Shown here: in pieces, positions 41,041-53,377 of the stretch
Layout of the letters: every line of letters starts with the position of its first letter
Position numbering within the stretch: the stretch's first letter is position 1
Source of the DNA: Patiria pectinifera
Lineage: Eukaryota > Echinodermata > Asteroidea > Valvatida > Asterinidae
Assembly: GCA_029964075.1 (NCBI GenBank)
Contig: CM057135.1
Span: 10,070,863 to 10,134,862, forward strand
Length of the DNA: 64,000 nt
Direction of reading: 5' to 3'
Notes under the pieces: model-generated
The model's database searches: none
Seen by the model: only the letters and a program-made list of their open reading frames with translations
What the model was told of the DNA's origin: nothing
Translations under genes and position numbers: made by a program

Positions 41041-42639
41041 CAATTCATAGGGTCAATGTTAAACAGTTTTTATCTTTTCTTTGTCGAAATTGTTGTGACC
41101 CACCAACCAAAAATTTTGACTTTAAAATGCTGAATGACTAATTAATATGTCCTATACACTGAAGACCAAGTAATGTTTCATTTGAAGCAGATACATGTAG
41201 TTTATGTCAATTATGCTCTCGCAGCTCAGGAGTTTTCATTCAACTTTGTAGAAGAAACAGACGGAACTTATGTTTTTACTTTAATTGTAAACTGAATTTC
41301 GATTTTCAGTTATTTCCTTGAACCGCCCACCTACAATTTCAAAAAAAGATCGAAATTTGTTAACATTGACTATTCAGAATGGCCCCTGAGGAATTCTATG
41401 AGTGTTCAGTTTTGACTTTGTTCAGTTTTGAACAATCAATTTCCAGTTGATGTTGTCTTTAAGAATTTTGAGAAACACAGAATTGCTCATGTTCATGTAG
41501 CAATGGTGAAAGGACAGTAATGATTAAAAATAATGTGCGGTGTTCTGGCAAAACGACTGGTCACATGCTGTAGCATAAGACAAATGCAAGAAACTGGTTA
41601 TTGGGGTGATTTCCTTTTTTGATTTTAAGATTTATTGATATTTCTGACCTGATAGTTTAAACAGAAATTCATAAATACCTAAGACAGTTCACTTATTCCT
41701 ATTGGTCCTATATGTACCCGAGTGGTCTTAAACAGATGATAAAGACCAGCTGGCTGTCTTAAACACTTTTCCAGTGTCACATGAAATTTGGACTCCTGTG
41801 AAACCCAGTGCCCACATTTTAAAGTTTTATCGGTTGAATGAATGTTCATCACAATCCTCAGTAATGTAGGCATGCGCAATACTATCAGTGAGTAAGTGGT
41901 TCTTTACACCAAACAGCTGCATACCATGCAATATCTCCATAAAAGGAGTTGTTTATAACTTATTTTTTACTCTCGAGCAGGCCACTCCATAACGTAGAAG
42001 GGTGTCTGGAGTAAAGATTTTTGAACAAATCGATTTTTTTTTGATTTTTTTTTTTTTTGACTCGTTTTGACTTTTTGACCAAATTTTTTGACTGAAAAGG
42101 TATTTATGAATGGAAATAAACTTGTGCTTGGTCTATTAAACACCATGTTTAAGAACGGTTGGAGTCCGCTTTTGCTTTGGCTAGCTCAAGTTATTATCAG
42201 CATCTAGACTCCAACAGGTCTGAAAAAAAGCTCACAAGAACACATTTATTTCCTTAATATTATGAAAAATTGTTGAATACAAAAAGTGTCAGAAAAATGT
42301 TTCATTTTCAAGACCGCAAAACTTAAACTTTACTTTAAAGGCCGTTTTCTCAGTACCTTCAATTTACTTTTGACATGTTGATAAACGGGAACTTTAAACA
42401 GCAATGAGTTGTCAATGGAATGTCAGATTGAAGTCCAGCAAGGAGAATTTAACTCTTTCCCAATACCCACAAACCCTGATTTGAACCTATGCCAATTCTG
42501 TCTCATTCTGCCAGTAAGCCTCACAAAAAAATATATGCCGTTTGATGTTTTGGGCTTTTTAATGTGCATGTTTTCCTGATTGCCTCTTTTGTTGCTATTG
42601 GTGGTTAACTTGTTGACGTTGTACGTTTGGCGATTTACT
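41041..42639. other. AT-rich non-coding stretch
   Basis: No exon or repeat of note apart from T-runs near 42037-42058. It lies between the SAM gene and the minisatellite inside the inner element. Confidence 0.45.
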
Positions 42640-43660
42640 TGAAAACAATTATATTGACATGTCATGCCTTCACATGGCCTTGAGTAAAAAGTAATTACTT
42701 GAAACCAATTATTTAATTGACATTATGTCATGCCTACACATGGCTTTGAGTATAAATGAATTACTTGAAAATCATTATTTAATTGACCTTCACATGGCTT
42801 TGAGTATAAAGGAATTACTTTAAAACAATTATGTCATGCCTTCATATGGCCTTGAGTATAAAGCAATTACTTGAAAACAATTATCTCATTGACATTTTGT
42901 CATGCCTTCGAAAGGGATTAGATGAAAACAATTATTTAATTGACAGTATGTCATGCCTTCACATGGCTTTGAGTATAAAGGAATTACTTGAAAACAATTA
43001 TCTCATTGACATTATATCATGCCTTCACATATGGCTTTGAGTGTACAGAAATACCTTGAAAATATTATTTATTTGAGATGGCATGCCTTCACAGGACTTT
43101 GAGTATAATGGAATAACCTGAAAACAATGATCTCATTGACATTATATCATGCCTTCACATATGGCTTTGAGTGTACAGAAATACCTTGAAAACATTATTT
43201 ATTTGACATGATGCCTTCACATGGCTTGAGTTTAATGGAATAATTACCTGAAAACAATGATCTCATTGACATTATGTCATGCCTTCACACGGCTTTGAGT
43301 ATAATGGAACTACTGGAAAACATTTATTTAATTGACATTTTATGTCATGGCTTTGAGTATTGAGGAATTACTTGAAAACAATAATTTAATTGGCATTATG
43401 CCTTCACATGGCTTTGAGTATGCCTTCACATGGCTTTGAGTATAAATGAATGACTTGAAAACAATTATTTAATTGACATGTCATGCCTTCACATGGCTTT
43501 GAGTGTAATGGAATTACTTGAAAACATTTATTTAATATACATTTTATGTCATGGCTTTCGGAGTAAAAAGGAATTACTTGAAAATAATTATTTGCTTGAC
43601 AATTATGCCATCTTCGTATGGCTTTGAGTATTAAAGGAATGAATTGAAAAGAAAAATTGT
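42640..43660. repeat. Minisatellite with about 60-70-bp unit
   Basis: About 15 imperfect copies of a unit containing ATGCCTTCACATGGCTTTGA, GTATAAAGGAATTACTTG and AAAACAATTATTTAATTGAC. Unit length varies through deletions. The open frame at 42831-43040 is simply this repeat read in one frame. Confidence 0.9.
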
Positions 43661-43749
43661 CAATTATATGTTTGTTTTGTTATTTATTGTTTTAAGGTTG
43701 TAACTTTTCCACCCACTACAAGGCAATAGGAAGCAAGTACAACTGAAAT

Positions 43750-44205
43750 TTGAAAAAGCCACAACGGATTGAGTCATTACAAACAAAAAAGTAGCAGGAT
43801 TTGACTAAAATTTTAGTTCGCTGAAATTGAAAAATTTACAACGGATTTAGTCATGCTATGACTACAAAAGTAGTTGCATTTGACTCAAATTTTAGTTCGC
43901 TGAAATCGAAAAATTTACCACGGATTTAGTCATGCTATGACTAGAAAAAGTAGTTGCATTTGACTCAAATTTTAGTTCGCTGAAATCGAAAAATTTACCA
44001 CGGATTTAGTCATGCTATGACTAGAAAAAGTAGTTGGATTTAACTACAATTTCAGTCATTTGCATAACTAGTTTTCCTAGTCAATAATATTGACTAGAAA
44101 AATCTAGTCAGATTGACTGATTTTCAGTTGCACCCAGCTGACCCTTATTGGCTAGTCAAATTTGACTGATTTCTAGTCAAATCTGACTAATGCTTTTTTA
44201 GAGTG
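43750..44205. repeat. Right subterminal TAGTCA/TGACTA array of the inner transposon
   Basis: Three copies of a roughly 90-bp unit (AAATTTAC(A/C)ACGGATTTAG, TCATGCTATGACTA, CAAATTTTAGTTCGCTGAAA) lie at about 43800-44040. Densely packed TGACTAG/CTAGTCA words follow up to the terminal TTTTTTAGAGTG. The same words occur near the left end (25456-25580). Confidence 0.8.
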
Positions 44206-44524
44206 TAGGCCCGTTGTACATAAATAGAAGAACTGAAAAGGATCTGCATTATTACATAGAAACATTCTATAGATTTATATAATGATCGACATCTGTTGTA
44301 AGATGATATTTTTTGTTACTCTTGTTAAAACCATTGTGCCAAAGTACCAAAGTCAGAAGTACAGAGCTGAGTTTATTTTCTATTTTTTTAGAAGTATACT
44401 ACAAAAGCTACTATAAAGTATAAAGAAGTTTTGTATTCTTTTATAAATATATAAAGGTGGATCTTTGCCATTAAAAGTTCTTATAAATTGATAAAATGCT
44501 TCTGCAAGCATTGTGTTGATTTAA

Positions 44525-44808
44525 AACGCCCCTTAGTGTCCCTATTCCCCCCTGCTAAAGGTAGACTGGGAGCAGTGAGAGTATTTCATACTCTGTTCCC
44601 AATCACCCCCGAGTCGGGGTGAATAGGAACAGTCAAATAAAAAAATACCAAAATTATTCCAACTCTGCTGAGATTACTTCTTGCTGGCAATGCAAAGTTA
44701 ACATGAGTGGACATTTAATAGCACAAGAATCTGTCCCACTGGCCATGCGGTTAAAACGGTGCACAGCTTTAACTGTTAAAATTGTCCCTATTGACCCCGT
44801 TTTACGGT
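44525..44808. repeat. GGTGAATAGGGACA repeat cluster with ACCGTAAAACG terminus
   Basis: GTCCCTATT near 44538 and 44785, GGTGAATAGGAACAG near 44608, and CGTTTTACGGT at 44798-44808. The inverse of the latter, ACCGTAAAACG, is at 10199-10209, followed by GGTGAATA words. The same GGTGAATAGGGAC word is at 25137. These may be the ends of a MITE into which the Polinton and the CACTA-like element inserted. Confidence 0.5.
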
Positions 44809-44882
44809 ATATCCCGAATCACAGCGGTCAACAATTAAACTAATAATGAGAAATGACCAATGTAGTCAGGTAGTCGATCACA

Positions 44883-47800
44883 TCACTTTGAGGATCGCTT
44901 CTTTGCCCTGGATGCATTTACCAGTTTCTCCCTGGCATGGATGTTGAAGAGGCGGTCAGTGTATGTCGGGAATCGCATCTTGACATAGCCTGTATTGAAC
45001 AAAGAAATGCGTAAGTTACTTTTGGCAGCCCAGCGGAATGGTCATTGTGCTCATTGGGAAAATCCCAATTTTGAGATGCTGAAAATACCTTTTTGTCGGA
45101 GCTAAGCACACATAGCCACACAAATACAGCAGTACAATGGCTTATGAGGAGCATGCCTTACCTCTGATTGCGGCAACATCAGCCACTGGGAGTCCTGGTC
45201 GGGGTGGCTGTCCCTTGAACAAGTTGCAAGCTGATCCTGTCAAGGAATGGGTCCTCATCATCTCGTCCCCAAATGCTGCCAGATTTTTCTCTGGCAATCT
45301 GTTGGCAGAATCGCCAATATCTCTGTAGAGACAAGTACCTTTTCTCCGCTACACAGCTGAAAAGTGTAAAAGGAAGAAATCAGAACAATATCATGTGATC
45401 AGCTCGAAAAATTATCTATGTAAGGCACTGTTACGCACAATCAGCAGAAAATTTCAGGTAAACAACTGTTTGTGCATGTCCATTTGTTTTACAATCAGAA
45501 ACTTACTTTTGGAGTAAAAAAAAATTATGATTCTTTTCTGGTAACCAGATGACTGTTTCTTGTTCAGCTATATGGTATCCAAACAAGAAACAGTCATGGT
45601 TACCAGCAAAGAGTCATCATTTTTTTAAAGGCCTATACACGAAACGTGCTAAAATAGTCTTGAGATAAAACGCTGTTACGATGAGTTTAGTTAAACGGAT
45701 TGCAGGATGATTAATATGATTAATCGCAATGTTACAATGCATATGACATACAATGAGTTTGATGAAATCGACCTCAGACCCACTCGACCACTCAGCTTGC
45801 CATGGTCTGGTAGGCGTTTTGAATCGCAACATTCCGCGCAATCAATGTTGAGATTTCAAAGAAGTTGTGTCTGATGATGAGTCCCAGGGATGATGTCACT
45901 CACTAGAGATTTTTGCCCTTTCTCACATATTTCCATTTAAGTATTTTTATTACATCATTGTATTGTACTTACATCCTTGTGTTCAGTCAGCGTTGCTGAT
46001 GGGACATGTTGGATGGGCTTCATAACCTGTTGAAGATGCAGTTGGTAAAAAACAGACATGATAGAATAGTTTGAAATGTATACACCTTTCGTAAACTATG
46101 TGGGTGATGAAACTATTTTGTAGTAATGTGAAATTTACAATTTCAAGTTAGTCAATTTAGAAGTACCCGATCCACACTGTGAATCCATTGGATGTGATTT
46201 CCTTTGTCAGAAAGACAGCAGAATTTATTTGATGAGGATGTGATTTCAACAAAAAGGGTCCTAAATCACATCTAGTGCCCAGAATCAAAATGAGGTATAA
46301 TCTGTGTACTCTTTGTCAAGTGGGACAATAGACTTAAGATGTGAATTTGGATGCCTATTGTCAAAATCATGTCGCTCTGATTTTCCTGTCAATTTTGAAT
46401 AGATAATTACATCCGAAGGGGTTTACATTGAAGATGTACATGTACGTATCAACTTCTGTCATAGACTTGACTAAGTCGGAATTGCTATAAGCCCGTATTT
46501 AAAAAAAAAATCACAAAAATCGCTTAGTTTACATCTTTCCAGAGAAGCCCAGTACGACAAGGCACTCTTCAGCACGCGTTCCACTTCAGAGCTGTATAAT
46601 AATGCGCACACACTGTATGTACATTGTACAACACAGGTGTTTTGTGTGCACGTATTGCAGAGCATGTGCATACATGTGGTGCAAAAGTTAGCGATTCCGA
46701 CTTGATCAATCTGCCTCAGCACCCCCCCCCTTGCTTGAACGCGCACGTATTCATCGATGCATATGCAACACCATGCATCCTTATGCATATTCTGTAAGTT
46801 CGCTTGACCAATCAAAGTAACAAATTTTTGAAGACTCGTTTATTATTTTCAGTAGGTATGGAAGCCATGGATAACAATCTTCAAAAGTTTTAAAAACTTA
46901 ATCCTGTGGATTACAAATAGATAATTTGGATGATAATGCTAAGATCAGCTGCTCTTGAATTGAATCTATAAAGAACGTACACGACATTCAAATGTTATTC
47001 AAAACAAAAGGGAATCTTTGTCGTGGTTATAACCTGTAAAAGATGTTGAGATCCATTGGTAGTGCTATGTGTTGTGTGTATACCCAGAGCCGCATGTGAA
47101 TCTCCGCAAAACTTTGGCTGTGCAAATATGCAGACAACGATGATTGCATGTTAGGAATAATATCCAAACAAATCTGCGTGCCTTTTTAAGAATAAAAACG
47201 ATGTACTGTGCTGATTGGCTTGGAGATGGCAGCGAAAATTAATTTTGTAAAACGTGGAATAAACCAGCGCGTATGCTTGGCAGATAGACCATGTCTGGGT
47301 TGCTGCATCACTTGAAAATAACATGTACATGTACGTTTTTAACGTCTTGGTTTTAATATGACGTGATATAGTACCACGTGTACAGTGTACGTACTATGCG
47401 CATATGTGATGCGATCAAGCTACATGAGTCGTTTGTCGGGAATTTTTATTTTGAGATACAGGCCAAAATAGGGCCATTTCATCACACCACCTTATCACAC
47501 ATTTTGATGTTCCGACTTCCGTAATATTTTAACTAAAGATGGTATCAAGATGCGATTTTCACAGCAGTAATGCTGAAATTGAACTCTTGTCAAATCTGTA
47601 ATGAACCAAATTTCGACAGGGGTCGACAAACGACTCATTTAGCTTGACCGCATCACAAATTGTGATACAGACCATGGCAACCCAGACTTGCTGGCAAAGT
47701 CTACTTCTGTCACTGCAAAGATATTTAAAGCAGAAAATGTACATCATGCAACTTTCCAAAATCTGATAAAAGAACTTCTGAAAGATAAACTTATAAAGTT

Positions 47801-50800
47801 GTTCAACTAACATCTTTCTTGATGGGTTGTGGAGCTGATTTTTGCGCTGTTGGGGGTCCTTGGTATGATTTCATCAATGGTATCAATGACTGAACTTGAT
47901 TGAGGAGTACAGGCAGTTCTGAAATGAAAGGACATGATAAGAAGATAATGCTTATCAATAGATTTTATGAGTAGGCTACTCACTCTTAAATTTGACTCTT
48001 CCAAATGCCATCACTGACATTTTCAATGTACCGCTGCACTTTTTAATTGGCACTCTATATAAAACACATAGACATTTTGATATTTTGCTCTAAGATACTA
48101 ATGTTAATAATGGACATCATTCACTTGATCGGACCTCTTCCATTGGGTTGGCCGATGAAAAAAAACAAGCATGGGTGTGGTCATGTATATATTTTTCCTG
48201 CGTTTTCTTGTTTTAACCATTGACAGCACCAGGAAGCAACAGTATGTGAGGCACCAGGGCAAAACGGAACAGTAAATAGATGATTTCTGAATTGACGAAA
48301 ACAGCATTAATTTGCACATTTTGGGTTTGAAGCAGGGCTCTCGATAAACAATTTACTATGCCGAACGTGCACTTTCATGCACGCATTAATTTGTTGAATA
48401 GCAGCTGTGTATGTTTATAGCACTTCGAAATTCGTCTAAGCATCCATGGATTGAACTTCTGGCTTATACTTTACAAGTTGATGGTTTAGCCAATTTATTC
48501 CCAACAAAATGAAAAATGCTATAGTTAAGGCCAAAAAAAAGTCTCCGGTTTCTTGTATGGAGCTTGCCAAAAAAGTGGTGGGGCGACGCGGCTTTTTTTT
48601 TTTACCTGATTTTTTTGCTTCAAATGTTGGCTGATGACTGCAAATGGTGCCCGACTAAACTTAGTGCAAATATATGGGAGTCCAGAGAGGCCACATCAAG
48701 CTTATTCTCGACCATAACCCAATCTAAAAACACGTTAAAATTGTGCAGCAGCAGGATTCCATTCAAACCAGTGAGTTTGGCGGTTTTGAGACATCGTCTT
48801 TCATTAAAAAAAAAACTTGTTCATTTTGCTGACGCGCATGGCTACGGCGACGCGCGCGCATACCAGAAACCGGAGCCTTTTTTTTTTTTTTGCCTTAAAG
48901 GCTTTGATGCTAATACTGACTGCCATACTTACCTTTAATAATTGATAGAGTCCGGCGTAGTGCAGTGTTCTCTTGTTCCAGACGTTCTATCTTATGGGCC
49001 TGCATTTCCTCAGCACTTCAATTTTCACTCTAACAGGAAATTAAAAAGTGGAACACAATTTCAGATGGTAATTTGGAATCACGTACTGGATAATTCCATT
49101 GGCTACAAACAATTTGTAGACGGCACCGTATTGTTTGTCACACAAATACTAAACTTGCACATCAGATTTGTAATAATTATGTGGGTGGTTTTTTTTTAAC
49201 TACATGATGCAGCTACCCCTCAACCTCAAATCAGGCAGGATTGCATCGTTGAACTTTTGTTGAGAAAAATACAGGAAAACATGACTTCATATAAAAGTAA
49301 AAGCAATATGACTCAACACAGTAAAGATTGCTATAACATATACATGTTCAACTTTAAATAATTAACACACCGTTCGCGTTTGCTTCCATTCAAGTAGTTT
49401 GTTGACCATGTCTCTTGCCGCAGATGATGTCACCTTCTTCTGCTATTTAAATTGAAATCATTCAATATCAGAAAATGTACTTTAGTGGAATGTGTACAAT
49501 TTGTTGATGGATTATTCACAAAACTGTGGAGACGCTGCTGTTTTGCACTGAATGACATCACCCGTGGTTAATGAATATTCAAGTTCATATAGAATACTAG
49601 CCAATATTTTGAAAGATCTCCCTTCTACTATAAAGAGGATGAAAAGTCATAGTTTTTAATATGTGTCAAAGCAGTGGTACAGGTTTTTGAGTCATGAAAA
49701 TCCTATTGGATGGTTTCTTAAATAACCCAACAGGCAGGTATTCACGATGAATACAATATCATGCAATTATCTATAGTGCTGGAACTAATCTGGTTGAAAT
49801 CTCAATTTGCAATTACAGCCTCTGAAAGTCACTGTCAAATTTCTATCCTATACTTAGAACCCCCCCCCCCCCCCCCACTCAAAAAAAAATAATTAAACAA
49901 GAAAAGAAGAACCTTTTCTAAATCTTCCTTTGTAATACCGTCAATTTAAGTATTTTTTGGCATGGTATAAATAGATGCACTCTAGATCTCCTAGCTGAGG
50001 TGCTCGAACTCCTTTTTTATGATTTTGGATTTGGTCGTCGTACTTAAGCGCCCCACCGCATACACAGCCTTATTATGTTTTGCAGACCATTCACCTCAAC
50101 AGTTGCCAAAAATCACATCAAATACTCGACAAAAATGCCTCTGAAAGCAACGGACTATTTGAAATTCAACCAGTTTGGCACAGACAACTCTGACCACACT
50201 GTTCTCTGCACAAATGAATGTCAGAATTTGTCTATGTACGTTGTGGGAGTGCATTCAAACGTGTACACGAGGCAAAAGGAACATGACCATAAGCTGCTGT
50301 ACATCACAAACAAACTCCGCACAGATGGCGGGATGTGGCATCATCTACTGTTTCCTGACAAGGTGCAGTACCAGAGTACCAATACCTGCATTGCACGTAG
50401 CATTCATGTAGTGCAGCTATTTCATTCGTACTCTGGTATTCAGGGGTGTAAATCATTGGAGGGGGGGGGGGGTATCCCCCAATTTTTGACCAGGGTGGGA
50501 TGGGCTATTGAATCATCCCCCCCCCCCACTTTTTGTGATGAGAAAAAAATGCGGATTTTGAGGTATTTTTCAAACATCCCAACAACCATACCAGAATGTA
50601 TTAAATAGCACTGAAAAGTGTCAAAAACAAGCTTTAAAAAATCTTTTAAAATGCGCCGTTTTGATGTAAGTGCGAGTATACATGTACATTGCTATCCTGA
50701 AGAGCACCCCCCCCCCCCACCAGTGTGATGTGGTGTCCCCCTCCCCTGCTTTTCAAACCTCCACAGCCAGGCAACTTTTGGGTTTTTGTCATCCCTCACC

Positions 50801-53377
50801 CCCCCCCCCTCCCCCTACTCACCAGCACAGAATTACCCCACTGCTAGTACCGCACCGTGTCAGTAAACAGTCGTTGGTGCATGCCCCATCTGCACGCGGA
50901 GTTGGTTTGTGGACAGCAGAGCATGTTGTGTTCCGACTTCGCATACACATTTGTATGCACGCCCATAGACAATGCAATGCTCATTTGAACACAGAGAACA
51001 CCGCGGTGAGAGGTGTCTGTGCCAAACTGGTTAAATTTCACGGATTTACAACCCAACAAATTATCATGAGCAATATTGAAGCCCAAATAGTTCATCTTTG
51101 ACATTTGCAGAAGCCGGTTGGCACTTTCAAAGGTATTTTTGTCTGAGTATTTGATGTGGTTTTTGGCAACTTTTGAGGTAAATGGTCTGTAAAACTGAGA
51201 ATTCTAATAATTAGGCTGTGCACGCAGTGAGCCGGGTATAAACGACAGACCAAATCCAAAATTCGTAAAAAAGGAGTTCTAGCGAGCGCCCCACCAGTTG
51301 GTGGGTGAAAGGAAAGTCAAACTTACAATTTTCTTTGCTGGAGCGTACTCCTCATCCTCATCAGAGGTGTCCTGGCAGTCAGCATACAATGTATTGGCGA
51401 CTGCTATTCTTTCCCCCCTGCCCATTTCGTCCCTCTTCGCCTCGAGTCCATCTAGTGGCTGCCCCTGAAGTGCCCGATCTATAAGCACTTTCATGCCAGG
51501 TTTAGAATCTGTGGAGATAAACATGTTCAACAAAATTAGTGTAGGGCCTATAGTATTGTTGTTCGCTTTCTTATCATTTGTGCAATAGGAATGTGTATGC
51601 GCATTCTTATGATTGCGCAACTGGATCGATGCGCAATCTTCACACAAACAATCTTCCAGATTGAGCGCACATTCTTAAAAATCCGCAACAAGAGAAGCGA
51701 TCTTTTCGATGCTGAGAACTGGCTGCGCTTGGCGAGTCAAGCTGCATCCTCGTTCACTGATTAATTCTTGGGCAGTACTTAAATAATTACACTGTGGCAA
51801 TGCAAATTCACTAGGGAAAAGACTTTGTAAAGTAGAGATGAAAGTATGCGTATTAGGGGAAATAATAAGAGACATAATAGTTTGGTGGAAAAAAAATTCT
51901 GATAACAAAAACTTACATGTATACAAACTTACATACACATGCTGAGTGATGTTCCTCATCACTCAGCATGCGTACATGTATGGCGAGGGACTTGCAACTT
52001 GTCTAGACTAAACAAAGCACTTCCCAGACTAGTTCCCAGTCCTCCGTTATTACAAAACTTCCCATGGGGGACAGGAAAAATACAATAATAACAGCTTTAA
52101 TTGAATTCAAATTGTCTTTTCTCGTCATATGATTTCCCCTTTACGTTTAATTTAAAATAATAATGCAGCACTTGCAAAGTTTGTTAAGATTGCGCAAAAT
52201 TCATTAATTGCCCAAGTAATTCCCATGCAATCTTAAGAATGAGCGCTCATTCTTCAGATTGCGTGCTCATTTTTAAGAATGCTCGCTTGTTTTTAAGAAT
52301 GCGCGCTCATTCTTAAGATAGCACAAATTGCAACAAATCGCACAAAAGCATTAATAATTTATGAGCGTCATTTTTTTGCACTGAGATAGGCTAGGCCTAA
52401 ATATTTGAATAATCGAATCCGATCATCATAATGTAGCCTAGGTCATGTAGATCTATATAGCCTTGTCGTTGAATCGGCTTAAGGCCTACATTGTTTCCCT
52501 TTTGTTTAAATAGCCCTATTAAGAAATTCATTATTCGTGTCTGTATTAATTTAAAAAAAACACCCCATCTGTCATGTCTGTCAGTCACGACACATCGATC
52601 AAACTAGAGGTCTCAGTGTTTAATAATAATATGAATACAACACTGGACTTTTTCAGATTTGTGGCTCTGGAGGATTTTTGTTTTAAGGGAAATAAAGTCC
52701 TTAGTTATAAAATGGTCTAGGCCTTATTCCCATCTTGTGAATACGAAGTAACAATGATAGGCCTAATATTGGCATGGAGCCAGACCGTCACCGGGAAAAA
52801 TGTTGAAGTACAAAAAAAAAACCGTGCCAACCAGTAATGCGCATGTTCATTCATGTCATTGACATTGGCAATGGCAATGCATATCCGGCAAACTAATTAG
52901 TCTGATGTTTACTAACAGTTTGCCGTGTCCGGCCAAATTATCCACTGCCAAAAAAAAATGTAAACAATGTAAAAAAAAAATGGTCCTTCACTTCTCTTCT
53001 TTTTGGCAGGGGCGCCTCCGCTGAATTAAGCCTAGGCATATTAACGGTATATGCCTAGTCCTATTCAGAAATGTTCTATACATAGCCCAATATAATCTCA
53101 AAATTACACCAACATGACCAATGGCATGGCGAACATAAGGCGTATGTGGCTAAACGTTAGACCTAGGCCTACCTCCGAACTTCAGGAACTTTGCTGAGAA
53201 CCTCTCCGTTTTCCCCCTCTTTTTGTGGCAGTACACAACGTCTGGCCTCTCGAAATCGAAGTCGGTGTTGTTCAGCCTTCCGTTCTTTCTTTCAGGATGC
53301 TCGACATTCACAGTTTCCACAATGTCAAGTCCCTCATCTCCAAAGTCCAGCAGGGCAAACTTTTGTTGCGATGACAT
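44883..53377 (-). CDS. BEN-domain-like protein gene, 8 exons, 331 aa
   Basis: Exons on the minus strand: 53173-53377, 51327-51508, 49369-49439, 48933-49015, 47812-47918, 45973-46026, 45162-45348, 44883-44989. Splice sites are GT-AG and phases fit, giving 332 codons without a stop. Exon 1 encodes the short acidic start common in invertebrate BEN proteins (MSSQQKFALLDFGDEGLD...RFSAKFLKFG). Exon 4 gives a coiled coil (MQAHKIERLEQENTALRRTL). Exons 7-8 give a BEN-like helical region (NLAAFGDEMMRTHSLTG, then AAIRGYVKMRFP). BEN domains bind DNA, so a chromatin or transposon-end binding role is possible. Exon 3's donor (GTGTTA) is weak and its acceptor is a NAGNAG. The divergent neighbour is the tnp2-like pseudogene. 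Confidence 0.72.
45540..45606. repeat. Short palindrome (hairpin) in a BEN-gene intron
   Basis: GGTAACCA-GATGACTGTTTCTTG near 45540-45562 pairs with CAAGAAACAGTCATGGTTACC near 45583-45603, with a loop of about 20 bases. No further role is seen. Confidence 0.6.
46030..47811. other. BEN-gene intron, no additional feature
   Basis: Intron between exons 5 and 6 on the minus strand. It is AT-rich, with a C-run near 46720 and ACATGTACATGTAC words near 47320. No exon or element is identified. Confidence 0.45.
48526..48899. mobile_element. MITE with A-run/GTCTCCGGTTTCT inverted ends, copy 2
   Basis: AAGGCCAAAAAAAAGTCTCC and GGTTTCT on the left are matched inversely by AGAAACCGGAGCC, a T-run and TGCCTTAAAG on the right. 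Ends and interior words (GCGCATG, GACGCGCGCGC) are like those of 27008-27405. Located 33 bases from BEN exon 4, in the intron between exons 4 and 5. Confidence 0.62.
50001..51288. mobile_element. Foldback element of about 1.3 kb in BEN-gene intron 2
   Basis: Outer ends TGCTCGAACTCCTTTTTTAT and TAAAAAAGGAGTTCTAGCGAGC are inverse, followed by inverse GATTTTGGATTTGGTC. Inner arms also pair: the block GAAATTCAACCAGTTTGGCACAG near 50161 against 51020-51045, and AACTCCGCACAGATGGCGGGATG near 50310 against 50885-50905. A poly-G/C repeat copy (50447-50655) sits near its centre. Open frames here come from these arms. It ends about 40 bases from the BEN exon 2 donor. Confidence 0.72.
51590..52345. repeat. 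Cluster of AAGAATGCGCGCTCATTCTTAAGATTGCG-like words
   Basis: Words such as GCGCATTCTTATGATTGCGC (51599) and AGAATGCGCGCTCATTCTTA (52295) recur in both orientations at each side of about 700 bp of AT-rich DNA in BEN intron 1. This suggests a MITE with repeat-rich ends. Exact borders are uncertain. Confidence 0.45.

Larger units (their letters stand above)
25442..44205 (+). mobile_element. Inner CACTA/EnSpm-like transposon, 18.8 kb, carrying a SAM-domain gene and a tnp2-like transposase
   Basis: Begins CACTCTAAAAAC (25442) and ends with TTTTTTAGAGTG (44205), both flanked by TA. After the terminal 11 bases both ends continue with CA.TAGTCAGA and TTGACT words. Multiple TAGTCA/TGACTA motifs follow on each side (25456-25580 and 43750-44190). 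A CACT start, short target duplication, tnp2-like transposase and subterminal motif arrays are the defining set of CACTA/EnSpm elements. The complete 10-exon SAM-domain gene lies inside, and the transposase ORF lies in its intron 2. The TIR pair is seen directly; that it moved as a single unit is inferred. The empty-site test cannot be done within this window. Confidence 0.68.

Noticed and set aside
42831..43040. Open frame with a repeated 'ALSIKELLENNYLIDI' protein
   Set aside because: It is the 60-70-bp minisatellite read in one frame; no start context or conservation signal.
50075..51104. Open frames of 177, 143 and 86 residues
   Set aside because: They fall in the inverted arms of a foldback element and mirror each other; poly-C tracts give Pro/Gly runs.
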